Shown: positions 9,952 to 19,487, counted from the first letter of the stretch. The stretch is 64,000 bases of DNA from Arthrobacter sp. H16F315 (GCF_024124825.1 NZ_JAMXSS010000002.1:1302001-1366000); one strand, 5' to 3'. The notes: generated by a model not told the origin, from the sequence alone. A program made the numbers and translations.

Positions 9952-10014
9952 GTTCAATTTAATGAACAAATCGTGTTCAAAGTGTTGACATGAGTGGTGA
10001 GTCGGTCAAATACT
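9952..10014 (+). promoter_or_regulatory. Promoter and nearby inverted repeat upstream of the M20 peptidase
   Basis: A perfect -35 TTGACA at 9985-9990 and AATACT at 10009-10014 are 18 bases apart. Just upstream, 9952-9967 has arms GTTCA and TGAAC around an AT-rich centre, and a third GTTCA follows at 9975. This arrangement would suit the XRE/cupin regulator encoded immediately upstream, but that is inference. Confidence 0.5.
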
Positions 10015-10103
10015 GGGGGAAGAGAGCGGAATAGGCCGGCAGGCACAACCAGCTGCTGCCGCCCACCGCACCCAAACCGTCAAACACTGCGAGGAACCAG
10101 CCC

Positions 10104-11348
10104 ATGACGTCCGCCACCACACCGGCAACAGCAGTACCCAGCACCGACGATCCAACTGCCGCCGCCCCCAGCGCCGCGGGTCTGGCCTGGGCGGAGAAGC
10201 TGGTCTCCTTCGACACCACCAGCCGCAATTCCAACCTTGCCTTGATCCACTGCATAGCGGACGAGCTCACCGCCCACGGGATCACCCCGGTCATCGTTCC
10301 CAGCCGCGACGGCACCAAAGCCAACCTCTTCGCCACGATCCCGGCCCGGGACGGCGCCGTCACCGGCGGTGTTATGCTCGCCGGCCACACCGACGTCGTA
10401 CCCGTGGACGGCCAGGACTGGCACAGCGATCCTTTCACCCCCGAGATACGCGAGGACCGGCTCTACGGCCGCGGCACCACCGACATGAAGGCCTTCAGCG
10501 GCGCCATCTTGGGCTTGCTGCCCGAGTTCCTGTCCCGCGAACTGTCCGAACCGCTGCACTTCGCCTGGACCTACGACGAAGAGGTCGGCTGCCACGGCGC
10601 AGTCGTCCTGCTGGCCGAGCTCGCTGCACGCGGGATCCATCCCCGGATTGCCTTCGTCGGCGAGCCGACCAGCATGCGTCCCGTCTCGGCGCACAAGAGC
10701 AGCCAGCTCTTCCGCGTCAGCGTCAGGGGCATCGCCGCCCATTCCTCCATGACTTCCACCGGCGTCAACGCCATCGAATACGCGGCCAGGTCCATTGCCT
10801 TTATCAGGTCGCTCGCCGACGAACACCGGCTGTCCGGCCCGTTTGATGACACCTTTGTGGTCCCCTACACCACCGCCAACGTGGGCCTGGTCAGCGGCGG
10901 TGCGGCAGTGAACACCGTTGCTGAACACTGCGACTTCGACTTTGAGTTCCGGACCATTCCGGGTGAGGACCCGGCGACGGTGATCTCCTCTATCGAGGAC
11001 CACCTGGCGCAGCTGCGGGCCGAAATCCAACAGGAGAACCCGGCCGCAGACATCCGGATGGTGCCACGGGGTACGGTCCCGGGGCTCAGCCCGGAAGGCC
11101 CGCGTGCCGCCCTGGAACTGGCCCAGCAGCTCAGCGGACACGCCGTCGAAGAGACCGTGGTCTACGCCACCGAGGCGGGACTTTTCCAGCGGGCCGGCAT
11201 CGACACAGTGGTCTGCGGTCCCGGCAACATGGACCAGGGCCACACGGCCAACGAATACATCGAGCTGTCCCAGATCGCCGCGTGCGAGAGCTTTCTGCAG
11301 GCACTCTCCGCCCACCTCTCCCCAACCGAACGGACTGCCCAGCCATGA
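10104..11348 (+). CDS. M20 peptidase, acetylornithine deacetylase (ArgE-like)
   Basis: 414 residues, start ATG 10104 with GAGGAA upstream. It has the M20 metallopeptidase signatures: MLAGHTDVVPVDGQDW, LYGRGTTDMKAFSG with the metal-bridging Asp, the catalytic Glu pair in WTYDEEVGCHGA, and a late GPGNMDQGHTANEYIE with the metal-binding His. It removes an acyl group from an N-acyl amino acid. It overlaps the next gene, an MHS-type transporter, by ATGA, which suggests a catabolic uptake-and-deacylation role rather than arginine synthesis. The exact substrate is not evident. Confidence 0.9.
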   Translation: MTSATTPATAVPSTDDPTAAAPSAAGLAWAEKLVSFDTTSRNSNLALIHCIADELTAHGITPVIVPSRDGTKANLFATIPARDGAVTGGVMLAGHTDVVPVDGQDWHSDPFTPEIREDRLYGRGTTDMKAFSGAILGLLPEFLSRELSEPLHFAWTYDEEVGCHGAVVLLAELAARGIHPRIAFVGEPTSMRPVSAHKSSQLFRVSVRGIAAHSSMTSTGVNAIEYAARSIAFIRSLADEHRLSGPFDDTFVVPYTTANVGLVSGGAAVNTVAEHCDFDFEFRTIPGEDPATVISSIEDHLAQLRAEIQQENPAADIRMVPRGTVPGLSPEGPRAALELAQQLSGHAVEETVVYATEAGLFQRAGIDTVVCGPGNMDQGHTANEYIELSQIAACESFLQALSAHLSPTERTAQP

Positions 11349-12667
11349 GCCATCAAACTGCCCCCAGCCTCGGTTCCGGTGACCAGGCTACCGGCCAGCG
11401 CCCGCCGGACACCCTGGCGCTGGAACAAAAAAATGCCCGAAAAGCCGTCGTCGCCGCCTCGATCGGCAACGGACTGGAGTGGTTTGACCTGATTGTGTAC
11501 GGCACGTTCGCCGTCACCATCTCCAAGTTGTTCTTCCCCACCAGCAATGAAGCCGCATCACTGCTGTTGACCTTCGCCTCGTTCGGGGTGTCCTTCATCA
11601 TGCGCCCGCTGGGCGGCATCATCATCGGCCGCTACGCCGACAAGGCCGGACGCAAGGCCGGCATGCTGGTGTCCATCCTGGTGATGTTTGTTGGCACCTT
11701 ACTGATTGTGGTGGCACCCACGGCCGCAGCCATCGGGGTCACCGCCAGCATCCTGGTGCTGGTCGCCCGGCTGCTTCAGGGCTTCGCCACCGGCGGGGAA
11801 TTCGGCACGGCCACGGCCTACCTGATCGAGTACGCGCCGAACCGGAAGGCGTTCTACGGCAGCTGGCAGGTGGCCACCCAAGGCGGCGGCATCCTGCTGG
11901 CCGGAATCTTCGGTTTTGTACTCAACTCCTACCTCAGCACCCAATCGCTCGAGTCCTGGGGCTGGCGGCTGCCGTTCATCTTCGCGCTGGCCATCGGACC
12001 CGTGGGCTGGTACATCCGGTCCAAGATGGAGGAAACCCCGGAGTTCCTCGCCACCGAAAAGTCCACTTCGCCGCTGCGGGAGACGTTCATCGGCAACGGC
12101 GGCCGGCTCTGGGCGATCGTGGGTGTTGTATCGCTGGGATCCGTGGGCGTCTACATTGCCCTCTTTATGCCCACCTATGCGATCGTGAACCTGGGGATGC
12201 CGAAATCCGTGGCCTTCCTCTCCACCTTGATCTTCGGTGTGGTGATGAGCCTGGGTTCGCCGTTCATCGGCATGCTGGCGGACAAAGTGGGCCCGGCCCG
12301 GGTGATGACCTGGGCTGCTGCCGGCACAATCGTCGTCGGCATCCCGGCGTTTATGCTCCTCATCGCCGCGCCGGCCCTGCCCACCATGGTCGTGGTGGAA
12401 CTGGTGCTCTCGGTATTGGCCACCAGCTACTTTGCACCGCTGCCGGCCATTATGTCTTCGATGTTCCCGGCCCGCATCCGCTCCACAGGGCTTTCCCTCG
12501 GCTACAACATCGGCGTCACAGTCTTCGGCGGATTCGCGCCCTTTATCCTGACCTGGCTGATCGGCACCACCGGTTCCCTGCTGGTGCCCGGGTTCTACCT
12601 GGTGAGCATTGCGGTCCTCGCCGCCGTGAGCCTGACCATTGCGCGGAAGGTCTACCGCCAGGCCTGA
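11345..12667 (+). CDS. MHS-family MFS transporter
   Basis: 440 residues with about 12 membrane helices. The MHS (metabolite:H+ symporter) signature is in the first helix, ASIGNGLEWFDLIVYG. The loop 2-3 motif is GRYADKAGRKAG, and LLQGFATGGEFG is also typical. ATG 11345 overlaps the peptidase stop, so a longer frame from 11282 is rejected. Family members import organic acids, betaines or amino acid derivatives. It probably imports the substrate of the co-translated M20 peptidase. Confidence 0.92.
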   Translation: MSHQTAPSLGSGDQATGQRPPDTLALEQKNARKAVVAASIGNGLEWFDLIVYGTFAVTISKLFFPTSNEAASLLLTFASFGVSFIMRPLGGIIIGRYADKAGRKAGMLVSILVMFVGTLLIVVAPTAAAIGVTASILVLVARLLQGFATGGEFGTATAYLIEYAPNRKAFYGSWQVATQGGGILLAGIFGFVLNSYLSTQSLESWGWRLPFIFALAIGPVGWYIRSKMEETPEFLATEKSTSPLRETFIGNGGRLWAIVGVVSLGSVGVYIALFMPTYAIVNLGMPKSVAFLSTLIFGVVMSLGSPFIGMLADKVGPARVMTWAAAGTIVVGIPAFMLLIAAPALPTMVVVELVLSVLATSYFAPLPAIMSSMFPARIRSTGLSLGYNIGVTVFGGFAPFILTWLIGTTGSLLVPGFYLVSIAVLAAVSLTIARKVYRQA

Positions 12668-12727
12668 GCACTACCTGCCCGGGCCTGGCCGGGACTATTT
12701 CGCGCCAAGGTGCAGTTATGGAATCGG

Positions 12728-12747
12728 AGCCGGAACCGGTTCCGGCT
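12728..12747. promoter_or_regulatory. 20-bp perfect palindrome upstream of the efflux gene
   Basis: AGCCGGAACCGGTTCCGGCT reads identically on both strands. It lies 37 bases before the GTG start of the DHA2 transporter and after the MHS gene stop. It may be a repressor operator; no neighbouring repressor gene is visible. Confidence 0.45.
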
Positions 12748-12784
12748 GCAACGCGCTTCGGCGCGGACGGGAAGAGACGATCAC

Positions 12785-14239
12785 GTGAAAACAACACTTG
12801 CCGAGGGAGTCGGTTTCCGCTCCAAACGCGGGCCCATCCTGATAGCCCTGATGCTTTCGACCGGCCTGGTGGCGATCGACTCGACGATCGTCGCGACCGC
12901 CGTTCCCTCGATTGTGCATGACGTTGGCGGATTCACGTCCTTTCCGTGGCTCTTTTCCGCCTACCTGTTGGCCCAAGCCGTCTCGGTTCCCGTCTATGCA
13001 AAGCTCTCCGACATCGTGGGCCGCAAACCGATCATCCTGATCGGGATCGGGTTGTTCCTGCTCGGTTCGATCCTGTGCGGGCTCGCCTGGAGCATGCCGG
13101 CCCTCATTGCGTTCCGTGTGCTGCAGGGACTGGGCGCCGGGGCGGTCCAGCCGATGGCCATCACCATCGCCGGCGATATCTACACACTGACCGAACGGGC
13201 CAAGGTGCAGGGCTACCTGGCCAGCGTCTGGGCTATCTCCTCCGTGGTGGGTCCAACGCTCGGGGGCGTGTTTTCCTCGCTGGGCATCTGGCGGGGGATC
13301 TTCCTGGTGAACATCCCGCTGTGCCTCCTGGCCGGGTGGATGCTGATCCGGTCCTTCCACGAGGACATCGAGCGGGTGAAGCACCGCGTTGACTACTTGG
13401 GGGCGGGGTTGCTGACAGTCTCGCTCAGCCTGATCATCCTCGGCGCCCTCGAGGGCGGCCAGGCGTGGGCCTGGAACTCCGCGATCAGCATCGCCGTTTT
13501 TGCCGCCGGCGCAGTCTTGTTCGCAGCGTTTATCCTCGTTGAGCGGCGGGCAGCGGAACCGGTCCTGCCGCCGTGGGTGGTATCGCGGCGTCTGCTGGCG
13601 ACGACGGCGATGATCTCCTTTGGCGTCGGAGCCATCATGCTGGGCCTCACCTCCTACGTGCCGACGTTCCTCGAAGGTGCCCTCTCCACCTCCCCGATCC
13701 TGGCCGGCTTGGCGCTGGCGGCGCTCACGATTGGCTGGCCGATAAGTGCTTCCCAGTCGGGCCGGGTCTATCTTCGGATCGGGTTCCGGCGGACCGCCAT
13801 GATCGGCGTCGCGGTCACGGTCATCGGCGCAGCGGTGCTTGCCCTGACCGCCTCCACACCCAGCATTCTTTTAGTCGCCATAAGTTGTTTCATCGTCGGG
13901 CTCGGTCTTGGGCTGGTCGCGACCCCAAGCCTCATTGCCGCCCAGTCAAGCGTCGAATGGAACGAGCGCGGGGTAGTCACCGGCACCAATCTTTTCGCCC
14001 GCTCGATCGGCAGCGCCATCGGCGTGGCAGTCTTCGGGGCGGTTGCCAACGCGATCTACTCCGGCACCCCGGGCGGCAGCACGGATCCGCACACCATCGT
14101 CTCGGCCTCCGGGGCAGTGTTCCTCTCGGTGCTGGTCGGGGCCGTGCTCACGGTGATCGCCGTCATCGCCATGCCGGCCACCAGCCACAACGCAGGCTCA
14201 GCCGGGCAGCACCGCCGCGCCGAGGCAATCGAAAACTAG
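12785..14239 (+). CDS. DHA2-family (EmrB/QacA-type) drug efflux MFS transporter
   Basis: 484 residues and about 14 membrane helices. The first helix carries the DHA2 signature DSTIVATAVPSIVHDVGG; later come KLSDIVGRKPI and RVLQGLGAGAVQPMAI. The start is GTG 12785, giving MKTTLAEGVGFRSKRG. An upstream ATG at 12710 would add an Arg-rich stretch that crosses the 20-bp palindrome, so I prefer the GTG. It expels hydrophobic cations or antibiotics by proton exchange in characterised relatives. Substrate unknown. Confidence 0.9.
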   Translation: MKTTLAEGVGFRSKRGPILIALMLSTGLVAIDSTIVATAVPSIVHDVGGFTSFPWLFSAYLLAQAVSVPVYAKLSDIVGRKPIILIGIGLFLLGSILCGLAWSMPALIAFRVLQGLGAGAVQPMAITIAGDIYTLTERAKVQGYLASVWAISSVVGPTLGGVFSSLGIWRGIFLVNIPLCLLAGWMLIRSFHEDIERVKHRVDYLGAGLLTVSLSLIILGALEGGQAWAWNSAISIAVFAAGAVLFAAFILVERRAAEPVLPPWVVSRRLLATTAMISFGVGAIMLGLTSYVPTFLEGALSTSPILAGLALAALTIGWPISASQSGRVYLRIGFRRTAMIGVAVTVIGAAVLALTASTPSILLVAISCFIVGLGLGLVATPSLIAAQSSVEWNERGVVTGTNLFARSIGSAIGVAVFGAVANAIYSGTPGGSTDPHTIVSASGAVFLSVLVGAVLTVIAVIAMPATSHNAGSAGQHRRAEAIEN

Positions 14240-14289
14240 CCGGCGGCGTCGGTTGTCCCAGCTGGTCACGGGGCTGAAATACTGGGCCC

Positions 14290-14778
14290 ATGATGCTCGC
14301 CGCACTGGACCTGCCCGGTGGACCCTTTACGATCCGGAAAGCCGAACCCTCCGACGTCGGCCCGATTTTGCGGCTCCTGGCGGACGACCAGCTCAGGGCC
14401 TCCACCGACTCGGCAGCGGCCGAGGCCCGGGGGCCGTACGATCGCGCCTTTCAAGCCATTGACGCCGATCCTGCGCAACTGCTGGTCGCCGTCGTGACGA
14501 CTGATCGGGAGGTAGTTGGGACGATGCAGCTGACATTCATCCCCGGACTCGCCCGTGGTGGGGCGACTCGACTGCAGATTGAGGCGGTGCGGGTCCGGGC
14601 GGACCTGCGGAGCAACGGACTCGGCGGCGCCATGATCAGCTGGGCTGTCAACGAGGGCCGCCGGCGAGGCGCAAGACTGGTCCAACTCACGTCCGACGGC
14701 TCCCGGGTCGCGGCGCACCGGTTCTATCAGCGGCTTGGCTTCGAAGCGTCGCACCTCGGTTTCAAACTTATGCTCTGA
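14290..14778 (+). CDS. GNAT-family N-acetyltransferase
   Basis: 162 residues. The start is the first of two tandem ATGs (14290). The acetyl-CoA binding motif A is seen as VRVRADLRSNGLGGAMISWA, followed by AAHRFYQRLGFEASH near the C-terminus. It acetylates a small molecule or protein amine in the family; the target is not predictable. It converges on the hydrolase gene to the right. Confidence 0.9.
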   Translation: MMLAALDLPGGPFTIRKAEPSDVGPILRLLADDQLRASTDSAAAEARGPYDRAFQAIDADPAQLLVAVVTTDREVVGTMQLTFIPGLARGGATRLQIEAVRVRADLRSNGLGGAMISWAVNEGRRRGARLVQLTSDGSRVAAHRFYQRLGFEASHLGFKLML

Positions 14779-14796
14779 GGGCCCGCTTCGAGTCTC

Positions 14797-15690
14797 TTAG
14801 CCGACCAGGCTCAGTACCGCCTGCGCGAACGCGTCCGGGTCCTCCTGCGGCACGTTGTGCCCAATGCCCGGAAGGACCCGGTGGCGGTAGGGGCCTGTGA
14901 AGTGCCCCCTGCCGGCTGCCGCCGCGGGGCCGCCGACGCCGTCGTCCCCGCTTTCGAGTATTACCGTTGGAACGCTGATCGACGGCTCCCGGGCGATCAG
15001 CTCCTCGAGCCCTTGGTACCGGGGGTCGCCGTCGACCAGCCCGTAGCGGTGGCGGTAGGAGTGGATGACAACGTCGACGAAGTCGGGGTTGTGCAGGCTC
15101 GGGGCGCTCGCGGTGAAGGCCTGCCGCGCACCATCCCAGCCGGGCGACCAGGTACGCCACAACAGCCCGCACAATTCCTCGCGGTTTAGTTCCAGCCCGC
15201 GGCGCCCCCGCTCCGAGTGGAAATAGTACTGATACCAGTAGCTTCGCTCCCATTCCGGGAGGGCAGGCTCGCCGGACCGGGCTAGGTTGTGCATGTTGTA
15301 GCCGCCCACGGAGACGAGGCCGGAAACCCGTCCGGGCTCCAGGGCCGCCACGACGCAGGCCGCCCGGCCGCCCCAGTCGTAGCCTGCCACGACGGCCTGG
15401 CCGATGCTGAGGGCATCCATAAAGTCGATGAGGTCCTGGCCGAGGGCGGCCTGTTGGCCCGAGCGGATGGTCGTGGGGTCGAGGAACCGGGTTGGACCGA
15501 ACCCGCGGAGGTAGGGCGCGAGCACATACGCGCCCTGGCCGGCGAGGACCGGAGCGACGTCGTCGAAGGCCCTAACGTCATACGGGAATCCGTGCAGAAG
15601 GATGACCGGGGTCCCGCCCGGGTCGCCCGCGGACTCGTATCCGATGTCCAGGACGGGCGTCTGAACGCGGCCGGAGGATGAAAAGCTCAT
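14797..15690 (-). CDS. Alpha/beta hydrolase, epoxide hydrolase/dehalogenase-like
   Basis: 297 residues. The oxyanion motif is LLHGFPYDVRAFDDV, and the nucleophile elbow GYDWGG has Asp rather than Ser, which is typical of epoxide hydrolases and haloalkane or haloacetate dehalogenases. The catalytic His is in LPGIGHNVPQEDP near the C-terminus, and an acid candidate lies in ILESGDDGV. It is a soluble cytoplasmic enzyme of unknown substrate with no obvious operon partner. Confidence 0.85.
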   Translation of the reverse strand: MSFSSSGRVQTPVLDIGYESAGDPGGTPVILLHGFPYDVRAFDDVAPVLAGQGAYVLAPYLRGFGPTRFLDPTTIRSGQQAALGQDLIDFMDALSIGQAVVAGYDWGGRAACVVAALEPGRVSGLVSVGGYNMHNLARSGEPALPEWERSYWYQYYFHSERGRRGLELNREELCGLLWRTWSPGWDGARQAFTASAPSLHNPDFVDVVIHSYRHRYGLVDGDPRYQGLEELIAREPSISVPTVILESGDDGVGGPAAAAGRGHFTGPYRHRVLPGIGHNVPQEDPDAFAQAVLSLVG

Positions 15691-15808
15691 GGTGCCATTC
15701 TGGCCCCGGCGGGGCGTTGCCCCCGGAACCTGCCGTGGGCGCGCCTGCCTGCCGATGGGATCGGGGCGGAGCCACTGCCCCGTCGGAGTTCTCCTGCTGC
15801 CCGTGGAG

Positions 15809-17004
15809 TTATATGCGCCCCTTGAGGATCAGGTTCCAGTACATAAACGGAAGCCCGTAGCGCTTCAGCAGCCACATGTCGCTGCGTTCCTTCGTGGTGT
15901 CTATGAACGGAATGCTGGGGGCGGGCTGCAAAGTGTAATCAAACTCCGCCAGCAGCATTTTCCCCCGCGCCGTGGTCAGCGGGCAGGAGGAGTACCCACC
16001 GTACTGGGCGGCCGCGGCCTCCCTTCAATGTCGGCCAGCAGGTTCTTCACCAGCACCGGGGCCTGCTTGCGGATCGCAGCGCCGGTCTTCGAGTTCGGTG
16101 TAGACCCCGCGTCGCCCAGGGCAAAAACTTCCGGGTACCGCTTGTGTTGCATGGTGTGCTTGTCAACGTCCACGTAGCCGGCGGGGTTGGCCGGGTCCGC
16201 CAGCGGGGTGCGCTTGAGCCAGTCCGGCGCAGACTGCGGCGGCACAACGTGGAGCAGGTCGTAGTGCAAGGATTCCTGGGAGCCTGCCGCATTGTCCTTA
16301 ATCACTGCCACGCCAGCGGCCGGGTCCACAGAGGTCATCTCGCTGTTGAAGCGGACTTCGATGCCGTACTTGGCCACCACCCGCTCAAGCTCATCGGCGA
16401 ACACCTTGACCCCGAACATACCCGGCGTCGGCAGAACCATCACGACCCGGATCTTGTCCAGCACCCCCTGCTTTTGCCAGTAATCGGCGGCCAGGTACGC
16501 AATTTTCTGCGGCGCGCCGGCACACTTTATCGGCCCCGAGGGCTGGGTGAAAACGGCCGTTCCGGACTTCAGGTTCCTGATCATGTCCCAGGTCTTTGGT
16601 GCCAAGTCGAAGCGGTAGTTGCTGGAGACGGTCGGCGACTCCAGGGCCTGGGCCATGCCCGGAATCTTGTCCCAGTCCAACTGGATGCCGGGACAGACCA
16701 CCAGATAGTCATAGGTGACGGATCCGCCGGACGCCAGTGCGACGCTTCGCCGCTCAGGGTCAATATCCGTCGCGGCGTCCTTGATCCACGCAACTCCCTG
16801 CGGCATTACGGTTGCCTGTGGACGGACCGACTCCGTCTGGCTGGCCGAACCGCCTCCCACCAGGGTCCATAACGGCTGATAGTAGTGGTGCTCGCTCGGC
16901 TCAATCAGGCCGATATCAGTCCGGCCAGCATGGCGGAGCCGGGCGGCGACACTCAGTCCCGCATTGCCGCCTCCGACGATCAGGATCTCGTGATGCATAG
17001 TCAT
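15809..17004 (-). CDS. Sulfide:quinone oxidoreductase-like FAD protein, frameshifted near the C-terminus
   Basis: N-terminal dinucleotide-binding motif [17 protein letters not shown]. Later motifs are [16 protein letters not shown], with a conserved Cys, and [17 protein letters not shown]. The open frame ends at 15976, but the next frame continues as [19 protein letters not shown] to [15 protein letters not shown] and TAA at 15809. One missing base near 16009-16013 explains the break, and the restored protein has 398 residues. Family members oxidise sulfide and reduce quinone at the membrane. The C-terminal tail is typical of the SQR group. A CsoR/CstR-type palindrome lies just upstream, which supports a role in sulfide or persulfide detoxification. 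Confidence 0.85.
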
Positions 17005-17092
17005 GGATAAGGCGCCTCTCTCGAACCGGGCGTCGCTTCAGCGCGGACGCCGTTCTCTTCGTGTTGCTACACACTGTGATGCCAACCACTCT

Positions 17093-17108
17093 ATACCCTG
17101 GGGGGTAT
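17093..17108 (-). promoter_or_regulatory. CsoR/CstR-type operator palindrome
   Basis: The arms ATACCC and GGGTAT surround TGGG, giving ATACCCTGGGGGGTAT. Such GC-centred ATACCC/GGGTAT elements are typical of CsoR-family repressors, which sense copper or, as CstR, persulfide. On the minus strand it overlaps a possible -10 (TATAGA) for the SQR-like gene about 90 bases downstream. No CsoR-family gene is in the window. Confidence 0.65.
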
Positions 17109-17179
17109 TTTTTGCATAGCTTCACCAGAGGCGTGAACCGGAAGATCCTCCCGGCCTGATCCGGGGCCGCTGCGGGCGC

Positions 17180-17523
17180 CTACGCCTGCCTGACGATATC
17201 GACCGAGATCTCCACCGCCGGAGCGGCCCCCTGTTCTCCAGCCAGTGAATGGTGTTCCCGTCCTCGGGCCAACCCATTCCCGGGCCATAGTCCGTGGCCG
17301 CTCCATTGCGATGGTCGGTGATGGTTCCTTGCAGGATGTAGACCATGCCGGGCCGGTCTTTATGGTCATGCACAGGGCCGAAGACGCCTCCCGGCTCGAT
17401 GGTCACCATCCGCATCCGGAGCAGGCGTCCTGCCATGCCTTCGATCTCGGGCCCCAGGTCAACCGTTCCCAGCAGCTGCGCCGCAACACCTTTTGTCTTC
17501 GGTGCCGCCTGCTCTTCGCTCAT
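17180..17523 (-). CDS. Small cupin-domain protein, frameshifted
   Basis: Start ATG 17523 with GAGGAG upstream. It is a single cupin barrel with GPVHDHKDRPGMVYILQG as the metal-binding His motif and a conserved MGWPEDGNTIHWLENRG. A run of five C (17227-17231) has lost one base. Restoring it gives AAPAVEISVDIVRQA and a 114-residue protein ending at 17180. Without it an Arg-rich artefact tail follows. Small cupins of this kind have no assigned reaction. It lies upstream of the SQR-like gene on the same strand, but the operator between them suggests separate control. Confidence 0.85.
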
Positions 17524-17676
17524 GGTGCTCTCCTCTGTCCTTGCTGTTCCGCCCGCCGGCACCCGGAGTCTGCACGGCTACGGCAAGGACCTCTCGGCCC
17601 GGGCGACGGACTGTTGGCTGTATTAGCTGGTCTACTCCGAAAACGGTTCCTGCATCAAGACCGCCTGCCAAGGAAA

Positions 17677-17711
17677 GGAACCGCCTCCGGCGCGTGGCCG
17701 GAGGCGGTTCC
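17677..17711 (-). terminator. Rho-independent terminator after phospholipase C
   Basis: A perfect 14-bp stem (GGAACCGCCTCCGG and its complement) closes a 7-base loop. On the minus strand it is followed by TTTCCTT. It lies about 75 bases beyond the phospholipase stop. Confidence 0.8.
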
Positions 17712-17786
17712 TGGGGGTGCTGTGTTGAGGACGCGCAGGGACTCCGCGAGGGTGCCTACCTCTCGTCGTCCCTGCCGTGCTTTTCG

Positions 17787-19487
17787 TCATCGTCGTTCCT
17801 TTTTTGTGATGGAGGCGACGGCGCCGGTGTTTTCGTCGAGCAGGACCTTGCCGGTGCGCTGCTTGTGGAAGTTGAACATCTCGTTCAGCGAGCCGGCCGC
17901 GGAGTCGGCGGAAGCGTCACCGATCCGTCCGGTCTGCCAGTTGTCCTCGATGAAGCGCAGGATCGAGGTTTGATCGGTCTCGGTGTGGTCTACGAAGTTC
18001 TTCTTTGCGTACGGGGAGATGATCACGAGCGGCTGGCGTGGGCCGGGTCCGCAGCGGTCAGCGTAGCCGCCCGCCAGCGGAACTCCGCTGGCGGCGGCGT
18101 CCGTGCACCAGGCGGCGTCGTCTTCAGTGTTGGAGGAGTTCTTCACCTTGGCGGCGACATGGTCGTACCAGCCGTCCGAGTCGTCGTAGGCGAGCACCAC
18201 GGCCGTATCCTCCCAGTTCTTGGAATTCTGGATCTGGTTGACGGTGCTGGTAATGAAGTTCTGCTCGTCGATGGGGTCGGAGTAGGCGGCGTGGCCGTCC
18301 TGGTACATGCCCGCCTTTAGGAAGGACACGGCGGGCATGTTGTCGGTGTTGACCACCGTGTTGAACGCCGTGAGGTCGTACTGGTGGTTGGCCTGGCCGT
18401 TGTGGCCAATTTCCGCGTCCGACGCCGGGGCGACGTGGTGCGGGTTGGCGGTGGAAGCGTAGTACTGGAACGGCTGGTGGTGCGGGGAGTAGTCCACGAC
18501 GTCGGCGCCCGCGGCGTTGGTGTGGCTGGACAGGCACGATGCAGGTGTGCTCCCGGACGCCGGGGTGGTGGGCGCGAAGCCGCCCTGGAACCAGCCCCAG
18601 GACGTGCCGTTGGAGTTAAGTAGGTCGCCGATGTTCTTGCCGTCTAGGCCGGCCAGGTTGTTGGTTTTGGCGTGGCTGTTGTTGGAGCAGTCGTCGTAGA
18701 CCGGGTCCGGGTCGTTGATGATGGTGCCGACGCCCTTCGCGTCCGGCCGGCGGACGGTGTAGTCGCTGGCCGCCGGTTTAACGGGCTGGCCGGCCGCCGT
18801 GTATTCGGTGGCTCCGTGGGTCTGGCCGGAGACCAGGTTCAGCACACCCGGAGTGGACGGTCCGAAGACGGTGCTGAAGTGGTTGTCGCTCATGGCGTAG
18901 TTCTGGGCGTAGTTCCAGATGCCGGTGACGGTGTTTCCGTCGTAGTAGTCCATTGTCAGCCCGCTGCGGCCGTACTGGTTGGTGCCGCAGGCGTCCCGGC
19001 TGGTGAACTCAACAAACTTGTCCATCAAGCCGCCGTTGTATGCCTTTTGCTCGGCGCCATAGTTGTGGTCCTGGTCGCAGGTGACGGCCTGCATGGGCGA
19101 GAGGCGGGCCGGCTGGGCAGTATTGGGGTTGTTCGGGGCTAGCAGGCCCGCGGTGGCCAGGGTGTCGATTTTCTTGGGCGTGCTCTTGGCGGCAGTGAAG
19201 GTGGCCGCCGGGGTGCCGGTGCCCTGTTGGGTTTCGCCGGGAATGTTCGCGGCCTCCGGGTAGGTGGCGAAATAGTGGTCGAAGGAGACGTTTTCCTGAA
19301 AAATCACCACCACATGTTTGATCGGGGTCGCGGTTTCAGCGTGCTTATCTCCGGCCGAGGCCGGGGCGGCGCCGACGCCGATCAGGCCGGCTGCCAGCGT
19401 CGACGCGGCCAGAGCCGCGGCGCCGGTGACGGCGGCGAGGCGTTTTCGGGTGGAGCGTGCTGGATGAGGCATAGGGTGTCCATTCAT
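17787..19487 (-). CDS. Secreted phospholipase C / acid phosphatase family protein
   Basis: 566 residues. The N-terminus has a Sec-type signal peptide (basic STRKR, then an Ala-rich core) with a likely cut after PASA near residue 46. The mature part starts with the family motif HVVVIFQENVSFDHYF, and a metal-site-like YDDSDGWYDH occurs late. Members cleave phospholipids or phosphate esters outside the cell. It follows the DUF6454 gene by about 20 bases and probably shares its transcript. The gap has no Shine-Dalgarno sequence; it contains CACCTCCT, which is the anti-SD sequence itself. A start at ATG 19472 is possible. Confidence 0.88.
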   Translation of the reverse strand: MNGHPMPHPARSTRKRLAAVTGAAALAASTLAAGLIGVGAAPASAGDKHAETATPIKHVVVIFQENVSFDHYFATYPEAANIPGETQQGTGTPAATFTAAKSTPKKIDTLATAGLLAPNNPNTAQPARLSPMQAVTCDQDHNYGAEQKAYNGGLMDKFVEFTSRDACGTNQYGRSGLTMDYYDGNTVTGIWNYAQNYAMSDNHFSTVFGPSTPGVLNLVSGQTHGATEYTAAGQPVKPAASDYTVRRPDAKGVGTIINDPDPVYDDCSNNSHAKTNNLAGLDGKNIGDLLNSNGTSWGWFQGGFAPTTPASGSTPASCLSSHTNAAGADVVDYSPHHQPFQYYASTANPHHVAPASDAEIGHNGQANHQYDLTAFNTVVNTDNMPAVSFLKAGMYQDGHAAYSDPIDEQNFITSTVNQIQNSKNWEDTAVVLAYDDSDGWYDHVAAKVKNSSNTEDDAAWCTDAAASGVPLAGGYADRCGPGPRQPLVIISPYAKKNFVDHTETDQTSILRFIEDNWQTGRIGDASADSAAGSLNEMFNFHKQRTGKVLLDENTGAVASITKKERR

